From Alteromonas sp. BMJM2 (GTDB lineage Bacteria; Pseudomonadota; Gammaproteobacteria; Enterobacterales; Alteromonadaceae), in the NCBI RefSeq assembly GCF_027257845.1, contig NZ_JAPVOT010000002.1, positions 62,001 to 126,000 of the forward strand: a stretch of DNA of 64,000 nt. Direction: 5' to 3'. Both the position numbers and the translations under genes were made by a program. The notes under the pieces were generated by a model, which was not told the DNA's origin, did no database searches, and saw nothing but the letters and a program-made list of their open reading frames with translations. Positions 55,785 through 64,000 of this stretch are shown in pieces (position 1 is the stretch's first letter; each line of letters begins with the position of its first letter).

Positions 55785-56825
55785 ATGAGTAAGTTAGCGA
55801 GAGCACACGGAAAAATAATAAAAAGTAGCTTCACCGTTCCTGGGTGGGCTAAAAATCGTCACGTGCAGACAATATGGCCACGTTTTATTCAAAAACGGTT
55901 GCCATTAGCCTATCAAATGGAGCGATTAACCCTTCCTGATGATGACTTTGTTGATGTGGCGTGGGGCCCGAAACCAAAGGAAACAGCAGGCATTGTTGTT
56001 CTTTTTCACGGGTTAGAGGGAAGTATTAAGTCTCACTATGCCAACGATATGATGGCACAGCTGTCGGTAAATGGCTGGCAGGTGGTGATGATGCACTATC
56101 GCGGTTGCAGTGGTGTACCTAACTTAAACGCTCGAGCCTATCACAGCGGTGAAACCGGCGATCCTAGCTTTTTCTTAGACTGGCTTAGCGATAAGTTTCC
56201 ACGTATTCCCAAGGTGGCTATTGGTTTTTCCTTAGGCGGTAACATGCTGCTTAAGCTGTTAGGCGAAAATCCAGCACAGAAATGGCTTCAAGCCGCTGTT
56301 GCCATTTCATCGCCACTGAAACTGGCGGAGTGTGCAAAGTCGATTAACCACGGTTTTTCTCGGGTGTATCAAAAGTACCTACTAAACAGCATGAAAAGCA
56401 CGCTGCGTCAGAAAATGGAATATATTGACTATCGAAAGCTTATACAGCTTACCAAAGAAGACGTTGACGATATGACGAGTTTTACGCAGTTTGACGAAAA
56501 GATAACGGCGCCACTTCATGGTTTTGAAGATGCGCAAGATTATTATGAGAAGTGCAGTGCGTATCACTTTTTGAGCGCTATACACTGTCGCACGCTAGTA
56601 CTGCATAGCATTGACGATCCTTTCATGAATCACCTCATTGTGCCGAAAGAAGAAGAGCTAGCTAGAAATGTAACCGTTGAACTAAGCGAACGGGGTGGGC
56701 ATGTAGGTTTTATGCAAGGCTCTGTATTCAATCCTCGAGTATGGCTACATGAAAGGGTGAAGCAGTTTGTCAGCGAAGTGCTGCCAACAGACAGTACGTG
56801 CAGCTACTCAAGCCGCAGCTACTAA
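55785..56825 (+). CDS. YheT-family alpha/beta hydrolase
   Basis: The 346-residue protein has the family start 'KSSFTVPGWAKNRHVQTIWP', the oxyanion region 'VVLFHGLEGS', the nucleophile elbow 'GFSLGG', an acid in 'SIDDPFM' and a catalytic His in 'ERGGHVGFM'. YheT-type proteins are esterase-like, with no firm substrate. It follows yheS and precedes yheU, as in E. coli. Confidence 0.92.
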   Translation: MSKLARAHGKIIKSSFTVPGWAKNRHVQTIWPRFIQKRLPLAYQMERLTLPDDDFVDVAWGPKPKETAGIVVLFHGLEGSIKSHYANDMMAQLSVNGWQVVMMHYRGCSGVPNLNARAYHSGETGDPSFFLDWLSDKFPRIPKVAIGFSLGGNMLLKLLGENPAQKWLQAAVAISSPLKLAECAKSINHGFSRVYQKYLLNSMKSTLRQKMEYIDYRKLIQLTKEDVDDMTSFTQFDEKITAPLHGFEDAQDYYEKCSAYHFLSAIHCRTLVLHSIDDPFMNHLIVPKEEELARNVTVELSERGGHVGFMQGSVFNPRVWLHERVKQFVSEVLPTDSTCSYSSRSY

Positions 56826-56870
56826 GGTCTTTGTGGGTGAGTGCTGTGAAATTTATAAATTGGAGCAAAT

Positions 56871-57107
56871 ATGATAATTCCCATCGAAGCACTAGAAGCC
56901 GATACGGTTTATAGCTTGGCTGAATCATTTGTGCTGCGGGAAGGTACAGATTACGGCGAGCAAGAAACTGAATTTAAAACTAAGGTACAGCAGGTACTCG
57001 ATGGCTTAAAGTCGGGAGAAGCGGTACTGGTGTATTCAGAATTACACGAAAGTGTGGATATAAAGCGTAAAGAAGATTTATTGCCCGAAGACAAAGCGGG
57101 TGAATAG
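56871..57107 (+). CDS. YheU-family protein
   Basis: The 78-residue acidic protein begins '[29 protein letters not shown]', the YheU (UPF0270) family pattern. Function unknown. GGAGC lies before the ATG. It is the third member of the conserved yheS-yheT-yheU group. Confidence 0.9.
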   Translation: MIIPIEALEADTVYSLAESFVLREGTDYGEQETEFKTKVQQVLDGLKSGEAVLVYSELHESVDIKRKEDLLPEDKAGE

Positions 57108-57119
57108 AAAGCGCTGAAT

Positions 57120-57146
57120 AAAAAAGCCGGGTCGAGCAACCCGGCT
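57120..57146 (-). terminator. Intrinsic terminator of the outer-membrane barrel gene
   Basis: AGCCGGGT (57125-57132) pairs with ACCCGGCT (57139-57146), with a T run on the minus strand (A run 57120-57125 on the plus strand). It lies between convergent yheU and the barrel gene and may serve both. Confidence 0.8.
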
Positions 57147-57169
57147 AACCTTCCTGAGGAGAGGGAGGC

Positions 57170-57739
57170 TTAAAACGCGTAACGAGCCGTTACTTGCATA
57201 ATATCTAGCTCATCAATTAACTCATAGCTGGCGCCAACTGCCCACTGAGGCGTAATGTAGTAATTCGCTCCTACCTTAATCGTTGCTTCACCACCGTCTA
57301 CATCGTAATAGCCAACTTCACCGGCTAACTCTATTTGCTCTGTGACCATAGAGCGAAGCCCAGCGTTCACGCTGTAGCCATTATCATCGTCTATGTCGCC
57401 GTCTACACGCTCGAGGTTCGCGCCGAAGTAAGCATCTGTAGTAGCATTCACTGGAAGTCGATAGCCAGCACCAACGGTTATCATATCAAAATCAAAATTA
57501 CCTTCTTCAAAAAAGCTGTATTCGCCGTTTAAGTACCAATTGCTATTAAGAAGGTATTTGCCACTAGCGGTAAATCCATCAGGCTCAAAGGACTCGTTGT
57601 TATCAAAATCTAGCTTTGTATAACCACCTTCAACATAGCGCCAGTCTGGCTTATCAGCTAAAGCTGTTGCAGGAGCAATAGCGGCGGTAAAGGCGACAAT
57701 TGCAGAAGTAGAGGCGAGAAGTGAAATTGCTTTGTTCAT
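57170..57739 (-). CDS. Small outer-membrane beta-barrel protein
   Basis: The 189-residue protein has a signal peptide ending in 'ALADKPDWRYVEGGY', then alternating strands that would form an 8-stranded barrel, ending in 'YAF' with a terminal Phe, the outer-membrane insertion signal. Loops are Asp/Glu-rich. No specific function is assignable; small barrels of this type can be adhesins, porin-like or structural. GGAGTT lies before the ATG. It is a single transcription unit. Confidence 0.88.
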   Translation of the reverse strand: MNKAISLLASTSAIVAFTAAIAPATALADKPDWRYVEGGYTKLDFDNNESFEPDGFTASGKYLLNSNWYLNGEYSFFEEGNFDFDMITVGAGYRLPVNATTDAYFGANLERVDGDIDDDNGYSVNAGLRSMVTEQIELAGEVGYYDVDGGEATIKVGANYYITPQWAVGASYELIDELDIMQVTARYAF

Positions 57740-58434
57740 GTAATAACTCCTTAGTATGTTCAGTACCTAATTCATAAATCAAGCGTGTTTATATCGGTCT
57801 GTTCCAGCTCAATTGCTCCTTCAACTGCATTAGCTAAGAGGATGAAATGCGTCTAAATAAAACGCCTAATAGTGCACTGAAAAAAAATGACGATGACATA
57901 CAAAATATGAAAATTTTACGTTTTACCGTGTCATCCTCGTCCTACTAGTGAAATTGCAAGGCCTTTGCCAACTCTCCCCTAAAACATAAGCTAATACGCT
58001 TTTTATATTTAACATGATGAAAAATAAAGAAAATATAAAAGCAATTAATGAGGTGAATCGGTATTTGGCTAAAAGAATAGAGATGTGGAGTGGATAGTAG
58101 GTGAAAAAACTGTCTCTAAAAACCAACAGTTTTTATGATAAATAGTAGATGGCTAAGGCTTTTCAATTGGGAAAAATGAGCATGTTGAGTGTGTTGATAT
58201 CTTTTTTATCTTCCTAACGTTATGAAAATATTGGTTTTTATTATATTTGGTTGTATTTTTGAACGCGTTGGAACGTGTTTTGCTCATTCCTGTGAGAGTT
58301 ATTGCATTTGAGAGTAGACGCAGAGTTTTAGTTTTCCCTTTACTGCGTTAATCCAAAGGAAAGGAATAGAGCACCTTTCTACTGCTTAGATACATAGAGC
58401 AGATGCGATAGCCCATTACCCAAAGGAGAGGAAA
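57740..58434. other. 695-base intergenic region between the barrel gene and opgG
   Basis: A/T-rich and without a convincing gene. It holds the divergent promoters of the barrel gene and opgG. A 27-codon frame at 58014-58097 lacks a ribosome site. A partial inverted repeat (ATGACA near 57893 with TGTCAT near 57929) could be a regulator site but is imperfect. Confidence 0.45.
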
Positions 58435-60081
58435 ATGGCCGTGCCACGATTATCAATTATCATGCGAAATATAGTTAAGCAACACGTATCTATAAGCTGT
58501 GCAGTGCCTCGTGCATTGGTTTGCGTTTCAAGCATTCTTGCGTTTGTTATTTTACCAAGTGCAATGGCGACACCTGTAGATGATAGCAATCAGCCGCAGA
58601 AAGCGTCACCGGTTCTACAATCGGTTATTAACGCAGCCAAAGCTTCTGCAAGTGAAAGTTATGAACAAGACGATCACAACTTAAACAGTAAGCTCAAGGA
58701 AATTGACTACCAAACATACCGTTCTATTCGTTTTCAACCAGAGCAAAGCCTTTGGCATAAAGAGAACGACTACGAACTTCAATTTTTTCACCCCGGCTTT
58801 CTTTACGAATATCCCGTTACTATTCATACCATCGGGAGCAGCAATACCCCTGAGCGTTTAGCTTTTGACAGCGAGATGTTCAGCTACGATGGACAATCAT
58901 CAGCCCTCAAAGGATTAACTGACGAGAAATCTGGTTTTGCAGGTTTCCGCGTTCATTACCCTATTAAAAGTGACGAGTACAAAGATGAATTTGCTGTTTT
59001 CTTAGGCGCTTCTTATTTTCGCTTAGTGGGTAAAAACCAAGTATACGGCATTTCTGCACGAGGCCTCGCCATTGATACGGCATTAGCTAAAGGTGAAGAG
59101 TTTCCTCACTTTACCGAATTTTGGATAGTTGAGCCAAGCAAAAAAGGAACAGAGACAGGCCAGCCCATTACCATTTATGCCCGTTTGGAAAGTCCATCTG
59201 TCGCTGGCGCTTATAAATTTGTTATCGAGCCAGGTGAAGACACTTCCGTTGAGGTTGAGAGCTGGTTGTTTGCTCGCGAAGACGTAGAAAAGCTTGGCGT
59301 TGCTCCGTTTACTAGTATGTTTTTGTACGGCGAAAATACACAACAGAGTCATGACGACTACCGCCCTGAAGTGCACGATAGCGATGGTGTATTAATGGTA
59401 ACTCATGCCGATGAAGAAATTTTCAGACCGTTAACAAACCCGTCTCGCCTGCAAATTACCTCACTAAGCGACAGTAAGCCTAAGGGCTTTGGTATGTTAC
59501 AGCGCGATGGGCAATGGGATAACTACCTAGACGCAGAAGCAAATTATCATATTCGCCCTGGACTTTGGGTTACGCCTAGAGAAGGTTTTGATAAAGGCCG
59601 TTTAGAGGTTGTTGAAATTCCGACTACCTCTGAAATTCATGACAATATTGTCGCGTTTTGGACACCAGAAGAGCCGTTTAACGAAGGCGATTCAATGTAT
59701 TTCTCCTACGAACTTAAAACGGTAGAGCAACACCCCTTTGAAAGCGCATTAGCCACTGTAGAGCGCACCAGACAAGGTAGCGCAGTGTTGCCCGGTGATG
59801 AGTTTGAAGATGAGTCTTTGGCAACTACACGTCAGTTTACCGTTGATTTTTCAGCGCCAGAGGCAAAAGGGTTTGATGATAAAACCACAAAACTCGTAGT
59901 GCAAAGCGCTAACGGTACGGTATCTCAACAGCGTTTATATCCTGTAGCAGATGGCGCAGAGTGGCGGGCTACCTTCTTTATGCAGCCAACGGAAAATCAA
60001 ACCACTGATATGCGTGCTTATATTGAGCAGGACGGCAAGCGAGTGAGCGAGGTATGGAATTATGTCTACCAACCTAAATAA
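58435..60081 (+). CDS. opgG: Periplasmic glucan biosynthesis protein OpgG/MdoG
   Basis: OpgG shapes the osmoregulated periplasmic glucan backbone. The 548-residue protein has a signal sequence (about residues 20-46, cleavage near 'SAMA') and the MdoG domain with 'DYQTYRSIRFQPEQSLW' near residue 95 and 'YFSYELKTVEQHPF' near 420. AAAGGAGAGG precedes the ATG. It is translationally coupled to opgH by a 20-base overlap, or lies about 95 bases before the alternative opgH start. Confidence 0.95.
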   Translation: MAVPRLSIIMRNIVKQHVSISCAVPRALVCVSSILAFVILPSAMATPVDDSNQPQKASPVLQSVINAAKASASESYEQDDHNLNSKLKEIDYQTYRSIRFQPEQSLWHKENDYELQFFHPGFLYEYPVTIHTIGSSNTPERLAFDSEMFSYDGQSSALKGLTDEKSGFAGFRVHYPIKSDEYKDEFAVFLGASYFRLVGKNQVYGISARGLAIDTALAKGEEFPHFTEFWIVEPSKKGTETGQPITIYARLESPSVAGAYKFVIEPGEDTSVEVESWLFAREDVEKLGVAPFTSMFLYGENTQQSHDDYRPEVHDSDGVLMVTHADEEIFRPLTNPSRLQITSLSDSKPKGFGMLQRDGQWDNYLDAEANYHIRPGLWVTPREGFDKGRLEVVEIPTTSEIHDNIVAFWTPEEPFNEGDSMYFSYELKTVEQHPFESALATVERTRQGSAVLPGDEFEDESLATTRQFTVDFSAPEAKGFDDKTTKLVVQSANGTVSQQRLYPVADGAEWRATFFMQPTENQTTDMRAYIEQDGKRVSEVWNYVYQPK

Positions 60082-62062
60082 ATCGATGGAAGCTAATCAG
60101 CAGTCAGGGCCGTCATCAGAAAACAGATCGTCAGAAATCAGATCGTCACGTAACCAGATCATCAAAGGAGCACATATGCGTTTATTTATAATGGCAATGC
60201 TCGTTATTCCGAGCACGGCGCTGGCCGGTTGGAGTTTGTATGAGATATTTCTACCCAATGGATTAACAAACCTAGAAATTGCACAGCTAGGGCTTGGGTT
60301 AACCCTGTTCGCTTGGCTGTGTATGGCATTTTGGACAGGAATAATTGGGTTCGTTTTACAGTTGTTCAATATAGATCCGCTGAGTTTGAAAAAGAACTTA
60401 GCGGCACCCGAATCAAGCGTTGCATTAACACAGCGCCATGCCGTGGTTATGCCCGTTTATAACGAGGATACCAAGCGCATTATGGTAGGTTTCGAGGCGT
60501 GTATTCGCGAGCTTATGGAGAGTGGCAGCAAAGAAAACTTCGACTTTTTCATGTTAAGCGATACACGGGATAGCGATAAAGCCGAAGCAGAACTTCATGC
60601 ATTTACTCGTTTGCAAAAACGTTTAGGTGATTACGCTGGACAGGTTTTCTATCGCCGCCGCGAAAATAACACCCATAGAAAAGTGGGTAATCTTAAAGAA
60701 TTCTGCGAGCGCTGGGGCGGTCACTACGAATCTATGATTGTGCTAGATGCCGACAGTGTTATGACTGGCGAACGCATGGAAGATTTGGCGAAACGCATTG
60801 AACAAGCACCTGATACCGCGCTAATTCAAACCATTCCTATGCCGGTGCGTCAAGATACGTTTTTCGGACGCTTCGTGCAATTTGCAGCACACTTATATAG
60901 CCCTATGCTGGCTACAGGTCTCTCTTTTTGGCAAACCGACAGCGCCAATTATTGGGGACACAACGCTATTATCCGTATAGCGCCGTTTATGCAGCATTGT
61001 GGTCTTCCTACCCTTGAAGGCCGTGCACCGTTTGGCGGTGAAGTATTGAGTCATGACTTCGTTGAAGCGGCGTTACTGTCACGTGCTGGATGGCAGGCAT
61101 ATTTACTTACCGACACGACGGGAAGCTATGAAGAAGTGCCTAGTAATATCGTCGATTATGCTATTCGCGATCGTCGCTGGGTTCAAGGCAACATTCAGCA
61201 TCTTGGTCTGCTTAACGTGAAAGGCCTTAAAACGGCTAACCGTTTGCATTTCCTATTTGGCGCGTTTGCCTATATTTCATCGCTTATTCTATTTTGCATG
61301 CTGGCACTAGGCACAGCCGATGCGTTGATTCGCGCCACTACAGTGCCTGATTTCTTCATGTCTGAATATCAGTTATTTCCAAGTTGGCAGGTGGCTAGAC
61401 AAGATATGATGATGGTGACTATGTGGGGCACGGCAGCACTGTTGTTTTTACCTAAGTTACTCGGTATTACTCTTGCCCTAATTAAGCGTAGAAGTGAGTT
61501 TGGCGGCGCATGGTCGTTGCTTAAAGGTGCTTCTCTTGAACTTATTATGGCTGTGCTTATTGCTCCGCTTATGATGTTCTACCATAGTTACTTTGTTATC
61601 AGTGTGTTCGTCGGGTTTTCAGTAAAATGGGAAGCTCAGGAGCGTGAAGGACGCAAAGTACCCTGGTCTGTCGCCATTAAGCACACACAAATAATGAGTT
61701 CACTAGCCATAGCCTGGGGTGTAACGACGTTTTATTTCACGCCGTCGCTGTTTATGTGGTTACTTCCTGTGCTAACAGGCATGGTGCTAGCGGCTCCCGT
61801 TATTCGCCTTTCAAGCAGTGATGTGCTGGGTAAAACAATGCGTAAGTGGGGTGTGTTTGTTATTGGTGAGGAAGTGAATGAGTGTAAAGCGCTTAAACGT
61901 CTCAACGTAGCCATGAAACATTTTACTGTTTCTCATTTTGCTGCACCTAAACATGAGACTACTGTGCCCGCTTTACCTGAGAGCTTATGGCTAACTATGC
62001 CTGAGCAGGCGCTAAATCAACAACCGACACCTAAAAAACCTGTGCTTGTTGTACAAGGTTAG
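60062..62062 (+). CDS. opgH: Glucan glucosyltransferase OpgH/MdoH, short N-terminus
   Basis: OpgH polymerises glucose from UDP-glucose and exports the glucan across the inner membrane. The protein has helices near residues 40-65 and 75-98, a GT2 catalytic domain with the 'VLDADSVM' DxD and 'RDRRWVQGN' (QxxRW-type) motifs, and several C-terminal helices. At 666 residues it is much shorter than E. coli OpgH (847), mainly at the N-terminus. Two starts compete: the ATG at 60062 overlapping opgG, and the ATG at 60176, which has AAAGGAG five bases upstream and gives 628 residues beginning at the first helix. Confidence 0.94.
   Translation: MSTNLNKSMEANQQSGPSSENRSSEIRSSRNQIIKGAHMRLFIMAMLVIPSTALAGWSLYEIFLPNGLTNLEIAQLGLGLTLFAWLCMAFWTGIIGFVLQLFNIDPLSLKKNLAAPESSVALTQRHAVVMPVYNEDTKRIMVGFEACIRELMESGSKENFDFFMLSDTRDSDKAEAELHAFTRLQKRLGDYAGQVFYRRRENNTHRKVGNLKEFCERWGGHYESMIVLDADSVMTGERMEDLAKRIEQAPDTALIQTIPMPVRQDTFFGRFVQFAAHLYSPMLATGLSFWQTDSANYWGHNAIIRIAPFMQHCGLPTLEGRAPFGGEVLSHDFVEAALLSRAGWQAYLLTDTTGSYEEVPSNIVDYAIRDRRWVQGNIQHLGLLNVKGLKTANRLHFLFGAFAYISSLILFCMLALGTADALIRATTVPDFFMSEYQLFPSWQVARQDMMMVTMWGTAALLFLPKLLGITLALIKRRSEFGGAWSLLKGASLELIMAVLIAPLMMFYHSYFVISVFVGFSVKWEAQEREGRKVPWSVAIKHTQIMSSLAIAWGVTTFYFTPSLFMWLLPVLTGMVLAAPVIRLSSSDVLGKTMRKWGVFVIGEEVNECKALKRLNVAMKHFTVSHFAAPKHETTVPALPESLWLTMPEQALNQQPTPKKPVLVVQG
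60124..60164 (+). repeat. Three direct repeats of CAGATCGTCA at the opgH start
   Basis: Copies at 60124-60133, 60139-60148 and (one change) 60155-60164 are spaced 15 and 16 bases and end just before the AAAGGAG of the internal ATG at 60176. They may be only low-complexity coding sequence (Arg-Ser-Ser units), or a translational control site. Confidence 0.6.
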
Positions 62063-62147
62063 GGTTTTAAACGTTAATTCCCTTAAGGAGTTCTTAAGAG
62101 CTCTAGCCCTTAACAGAATCTCTACAAAGAACCCTAAAAGGACAGCC

Positions 62148-62190
62148 ACAAACAAAGAAGCCGCTTTTCTAAGCGGCTTCTTTTGTTTGT
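62148..62190. terminator. Bidirectional terminator between opgH and the YceI gene
   Basis: A long stem of about 19 bases with one bulge (62148-62166 with 62171-62190) around a TTCT loop. Its GC core is AGCCGCTT/AAGCGGCT, and T-rich flanks exist on both strands. It serves convergent opgGH and the YceI-family gene. Confidence 0.88.
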
Positions 62191-62230
62191 ACCTGTGAGC
62201 TTTCAGTCTATGAGAGCTAGCGTGTAAGAA

Positions 62231-62812
62231 CTAGCGGTTAAGGGTCACTGAAAACGTAATCGGTACCGTGGTTGTAATGCTATTCAACCCTGCTATTTTT
62301 TGCAATGCTGCAACGCCCTGGGCCAGTCCAAACGACTCAGCTTTAATGAGCGTAGGTGCGCTGGTTGAAACAGTTAGCGTATCAGCATCAACTTGGCTAA
62401 CAGTCACTGCAAATGCGGTGGGTACTGCCTTGCCATGTAGCGTTAGTATGCCGTCTACCTTACCTTTCATCACTTCACCTGCTTTAAGCTGCATCATAGG
62501 TTTTGCTAAGGTTGCTTCAAAGTTCGCCGTTGCAAACTCACTCACGTTAAACAGCATTTCTTGCATGCGTTTGTTGCGAATGTCTATTGCTGTGTTAACG
62601 GATGAAAGGTCTACCTCAATGTTAAGTTTACCGTTGTCTGATAGCGTGCCTTTAAAACTATCGAATTGATGCACTTCAGTGACTTGCGCGTTTTTAGTCG
62701 AAATGAAATGTAATGCGCTGGTATCTTTGTTAATTGTCCAATCTGCAGACGCGTTAAACGAGAGTCCACATGCCAGTAAAGCTGTTGATAAAGTGCGAAC
62801 GTACTTTGCCAT
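62231..62812 (-). CDS. YceI-family periplasmic lipid-binding protein
   Basis: The 193-residue protein has a signal peptide (cleavage near 'FNASADW') and the YceI lipocalin-like fold, with 'SALHFISTKNAQVTEVHQFDSFKGTL' and 'VDLSSVNTAIDIRNKRMQEML'. YceI proteins bind isoprenoid chains such as ubiquinone-8 in related structures. The physiological role is unclear. AGGAG precedes the ATG. Confidence 0.92.
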   Translation of the reverse strand: MAKYVRTLSTALLACGLSFNASADWTINKDTSALHFISTKNAQVTEVHQFDSFKGTLSDNGKLNIEVDLSSVNTAIDIRNKRMQEMLFNVSEFATANFEATLAKPMMQLKAGEVMKGKVDGILTLHGKAVPTAFAVTVSQVDADTLTVSTSAPTLIKAESFGLAQGVAALQKIAGLNSITTTVPITFSVTLNR

Positions 62813-62966
62813 CGTTTGATTACTCCTGTTGATGCATTACTTTCTGTTGGCATTGACTACATGAAAAAGCCAACGAAATCTATTGGGTAGCAATACGGCC
62901 AGATTATACAGCCTACTGTGAGTAAACCGTAAAGGTATTTATGCAATATTTAAAAACACACACGTC

Positions 62967-63812
62967 TTATTTTGTGTATGGGTTCACAAAGTCATCATAC
63001 TTCACAATGTCCTGCCATGGCACGCGTTGATCGCCCATTACCACAAAATCTGGGTTCTCTAGCGAGTGTCGCCTGTTATACGTCAGCGGTTCAAAGTTTG
63101 CGGTGGCGATACTGCCTCCAGCTTCAGATACAATGCACTGAGAAGCGCCGGTATCCCACTCGCCAGTAATGCCAATACGCATGAAGACATCTGCTTTGCC
63201 CTCGGCGATAAAACACGCTTTCAGCGAGCAACTTCCAAGTGGTAACATGTCATAAATGCGTTTGGCACACATGCGATTGAGCACTTTTTCACGGGACTGG
63301 CGACGACTAATCGCAATCATAACAACGCTACTTTTAGGGTCGCTTAACTTACGTACCGAGATAGGCGCATCGCCCTCGGGCGAAGATTTAAATGCCCCTT
63401 TTCCCTTCTGGGCATAATAAAGCGATTGACCCGGAGGCCAAAAGATAACGCCAATAGCCGGCTCGTTGTTTTCTATTAAGGCGATGTTCACAGCAAAGTC
63501 GCCGCTGCGGGCAATAAATTCTTGCGTACCGTCGATAGGGTCAATGAGCCAATAGCGAGTCCAGTGTTTTCGCTCGTCTAAACTCGCATGCTTATTTTCT
63601 TCTGAAAGAATAGGAATGTCTGGAGTTGCTTCTGACAAACGTTTATTAATGATGTCGTTTGCAAGGTAATCGGCACTGGTTACTGGTGAGTCATCGTCTT
63701 TCTGAAACGCGTCAAAGTCGCGATTTTCATATACTTCTAAGACTGCTTTGCCGGCTTCTATTGCAACTTCTTTTGCCAATTCTAGTAGGTCGGGGTGGGC
63801 ATCGTCGGGCAT
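62967..63812 (-). CDS. cysQ: 3'(2'),5'-bisphosphate nucleotidase
   Basis: CysQ recycles adenosine 3',5'-bisphosphate from sulfate assimilation and helps control sulfite. The 281-residue protein has the metal-binding inositol-monophosphatase motifs 'LIDPIDGTQEF' and 'WDTGASQCIVSEAGG', and 'VTSADYLAND' near residue 43. AGGAAC lies before the ATG. The nudE stop is 3 bases upstream on the same strand, so the two form an operon, as in many gammaproteobacteria. Confidence 0.95.
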   Translation of the reverse strand: MPDDAHPDLLELAKEVAIEAGKAVLEVYENRDFDAFQKDDDSPVTSADYLANDIINKRLSEATPDIPILSEENKHASLDERKHWTRYWLIDPIDGTQEFIARSGDFAVNIALIENNEPAIGVIFWPPGQSLYYAQKGKGAFKSSPEGDAPISVRKLSDPKSSVVMIAISRRQSREKVLNRMCAKRIYDMLPLGSCSLKACFIAEGKADVFMRIGITGEWDTGASQCIVSEAGGSIATANFEPLTYNRRHSLENPDFVVMGDQRVPWQDIVKYDDFVNPYTK

Positions 63813-63815
63813 AAT

Positions 63816-64000
63816 TTATTGTTCCTTTAACCACTTCTGAGCTAAAAATAGAGCAGCAATACAACGGGCTTCAACAAAATCTTCTCGTGCAAGTAAAGCA
63901 TCTGCCTCAGTAATCGGCCAGTTTATGACCTCTAAAGGTTCAGGCTCATCGCCTTCAAGTGTTTTGGGGTACAGATCTCGAGCCATCACAATTGTCATGC
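63816..64000 (-). CDS. nudE: ADP compounds hydrolase NudE, C-terminal part (5' end outside window)
   Basis: The frame runs off the right edge; only about 61 C-terminal residues are visible. 'DLYPKTLEGDEPEPLEVINWP' and 'EDFVEARCIAALFLAQKWL' match the end of NudE, a Nudix hydrolase for ADP-ribose, NADH and Ap3A. The catalytic Nudix box would lie outside the window. It directly precedes cysQ. Confidence 0.85.
   Translation of the reverse strand, partial: MTIVMARDLYPKTLEGDEPEPLEVINWPITEADALLAREDFVEARCIAALFLAQKWLKEQ

Noticed and set aside
57889..57941. Partial inverted repeat (ATGACA/TGTCAT plus GACG/CGTC) upstream of the barrel gene
   Set aside because: Loop of about 30 bases and a bulge make it weak; no T run and no known regulator consensus.
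58014..58097. 27-codon plus-strand frame upstream of opgG
   Set aside because: No ribosome site, A/T-rich chance frame.
1..64000. Prophage, transposon, toxin-antitoxin or phage-defence system
   Set aside because: No integrase, transposase, terminal repeats, att duplication or defence domains seen; the window reads as core chromosome.

Overview
This is chromosomal DNA from a marine gammaproteobacterium of the Alteromonadales, most probably Alteromonas or a close relative. That placement is an inference from protein family variants and gene order, since no marker RNA gene is present. Coding density is high, codon use looks uniform, and I see no insertion sequence, phage, integrase, tRNA, rRNA or CRISPR array. 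About 57 protein genes can be supported. Two are cut by the window edges: an EamA transporter at the left and nudE at the right.

Layout. 1-2312: transporter end, a PspB-like small membrane protein, and an ECF sigma factor overlapping a four-helix membrane protein. 2329-7958: tamB and tamA, outer-membrane assembly. 8522-9769: a Bcr/CflA efflux pump behind two orphan terminator-like hairpins. 9852-18652: branched-chain amino acid block, with divergent ilvC/ilvY sharing an IlvY-type operator, then comM, a TRIC channel gene, and ilvD-ilvA with its own terminator. This resembles the enterobacterial comM-ilvGMEDA-ilvYC region, but ilvG, ilvM and ilvE are absent and a 622-base non-coding stretch precedes ilvD. 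18807-25311: plsB, a GNAT enzyme, a multidomain diguanylate cyclase, and lexA with two SOS boxes. 25899-34560: a complete aa3-type (caa3-like) cytochrome c oxidase locus: ctaC with a fused cytochrome c, ctaD, cox11, ctaE, an opposed DUF2909 gene, surf1, a CxxxC thioredoxin-like gene, ctaA, ctaB and sco. 34565-39584: GNAT, polysaccharide deacetylase, a DinF-type MATE pump, a VOC protein, an amino acid racemase and a small membrane protein.

39605-44722: nfuA, a large M14 peptidase, and divergent comF/bioH, an nfuA-gntX-bioH type cluster split by the peptidase. 44876-46295: a 101-residue protein resembling only the ends of flagellar rod proteins, followed by a SprA-type HExxH protein. 46364-49385: tex and greB. 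49630-57107: a small membrane protein, fkpA, a WD40 lipoprotein, slyX, an overlooked 57-residue acidic CGDSC protein, yheV, then yheS, a TIGR02444 gene, yheT and yheU; this is the E. coli fkpA-slyX-yheV-yheSTU neighbourhood with substitutions. 57170-64000: a small outer-membrane barrel, opgG-opgH for periplasmic glucans, a YceI protein, cysQ and the end of nudE.

The window is mostly conserved housekeeping. I did not find a clear new multi-gene system. The best unexplained elements are two small proteins (44876-45181 and 52644-52817) and two stretches with strong intrinsic terminators but no upstream gene on that strand (8394-8490 and 50215-50249), which suggest small RNAs or attenuators.
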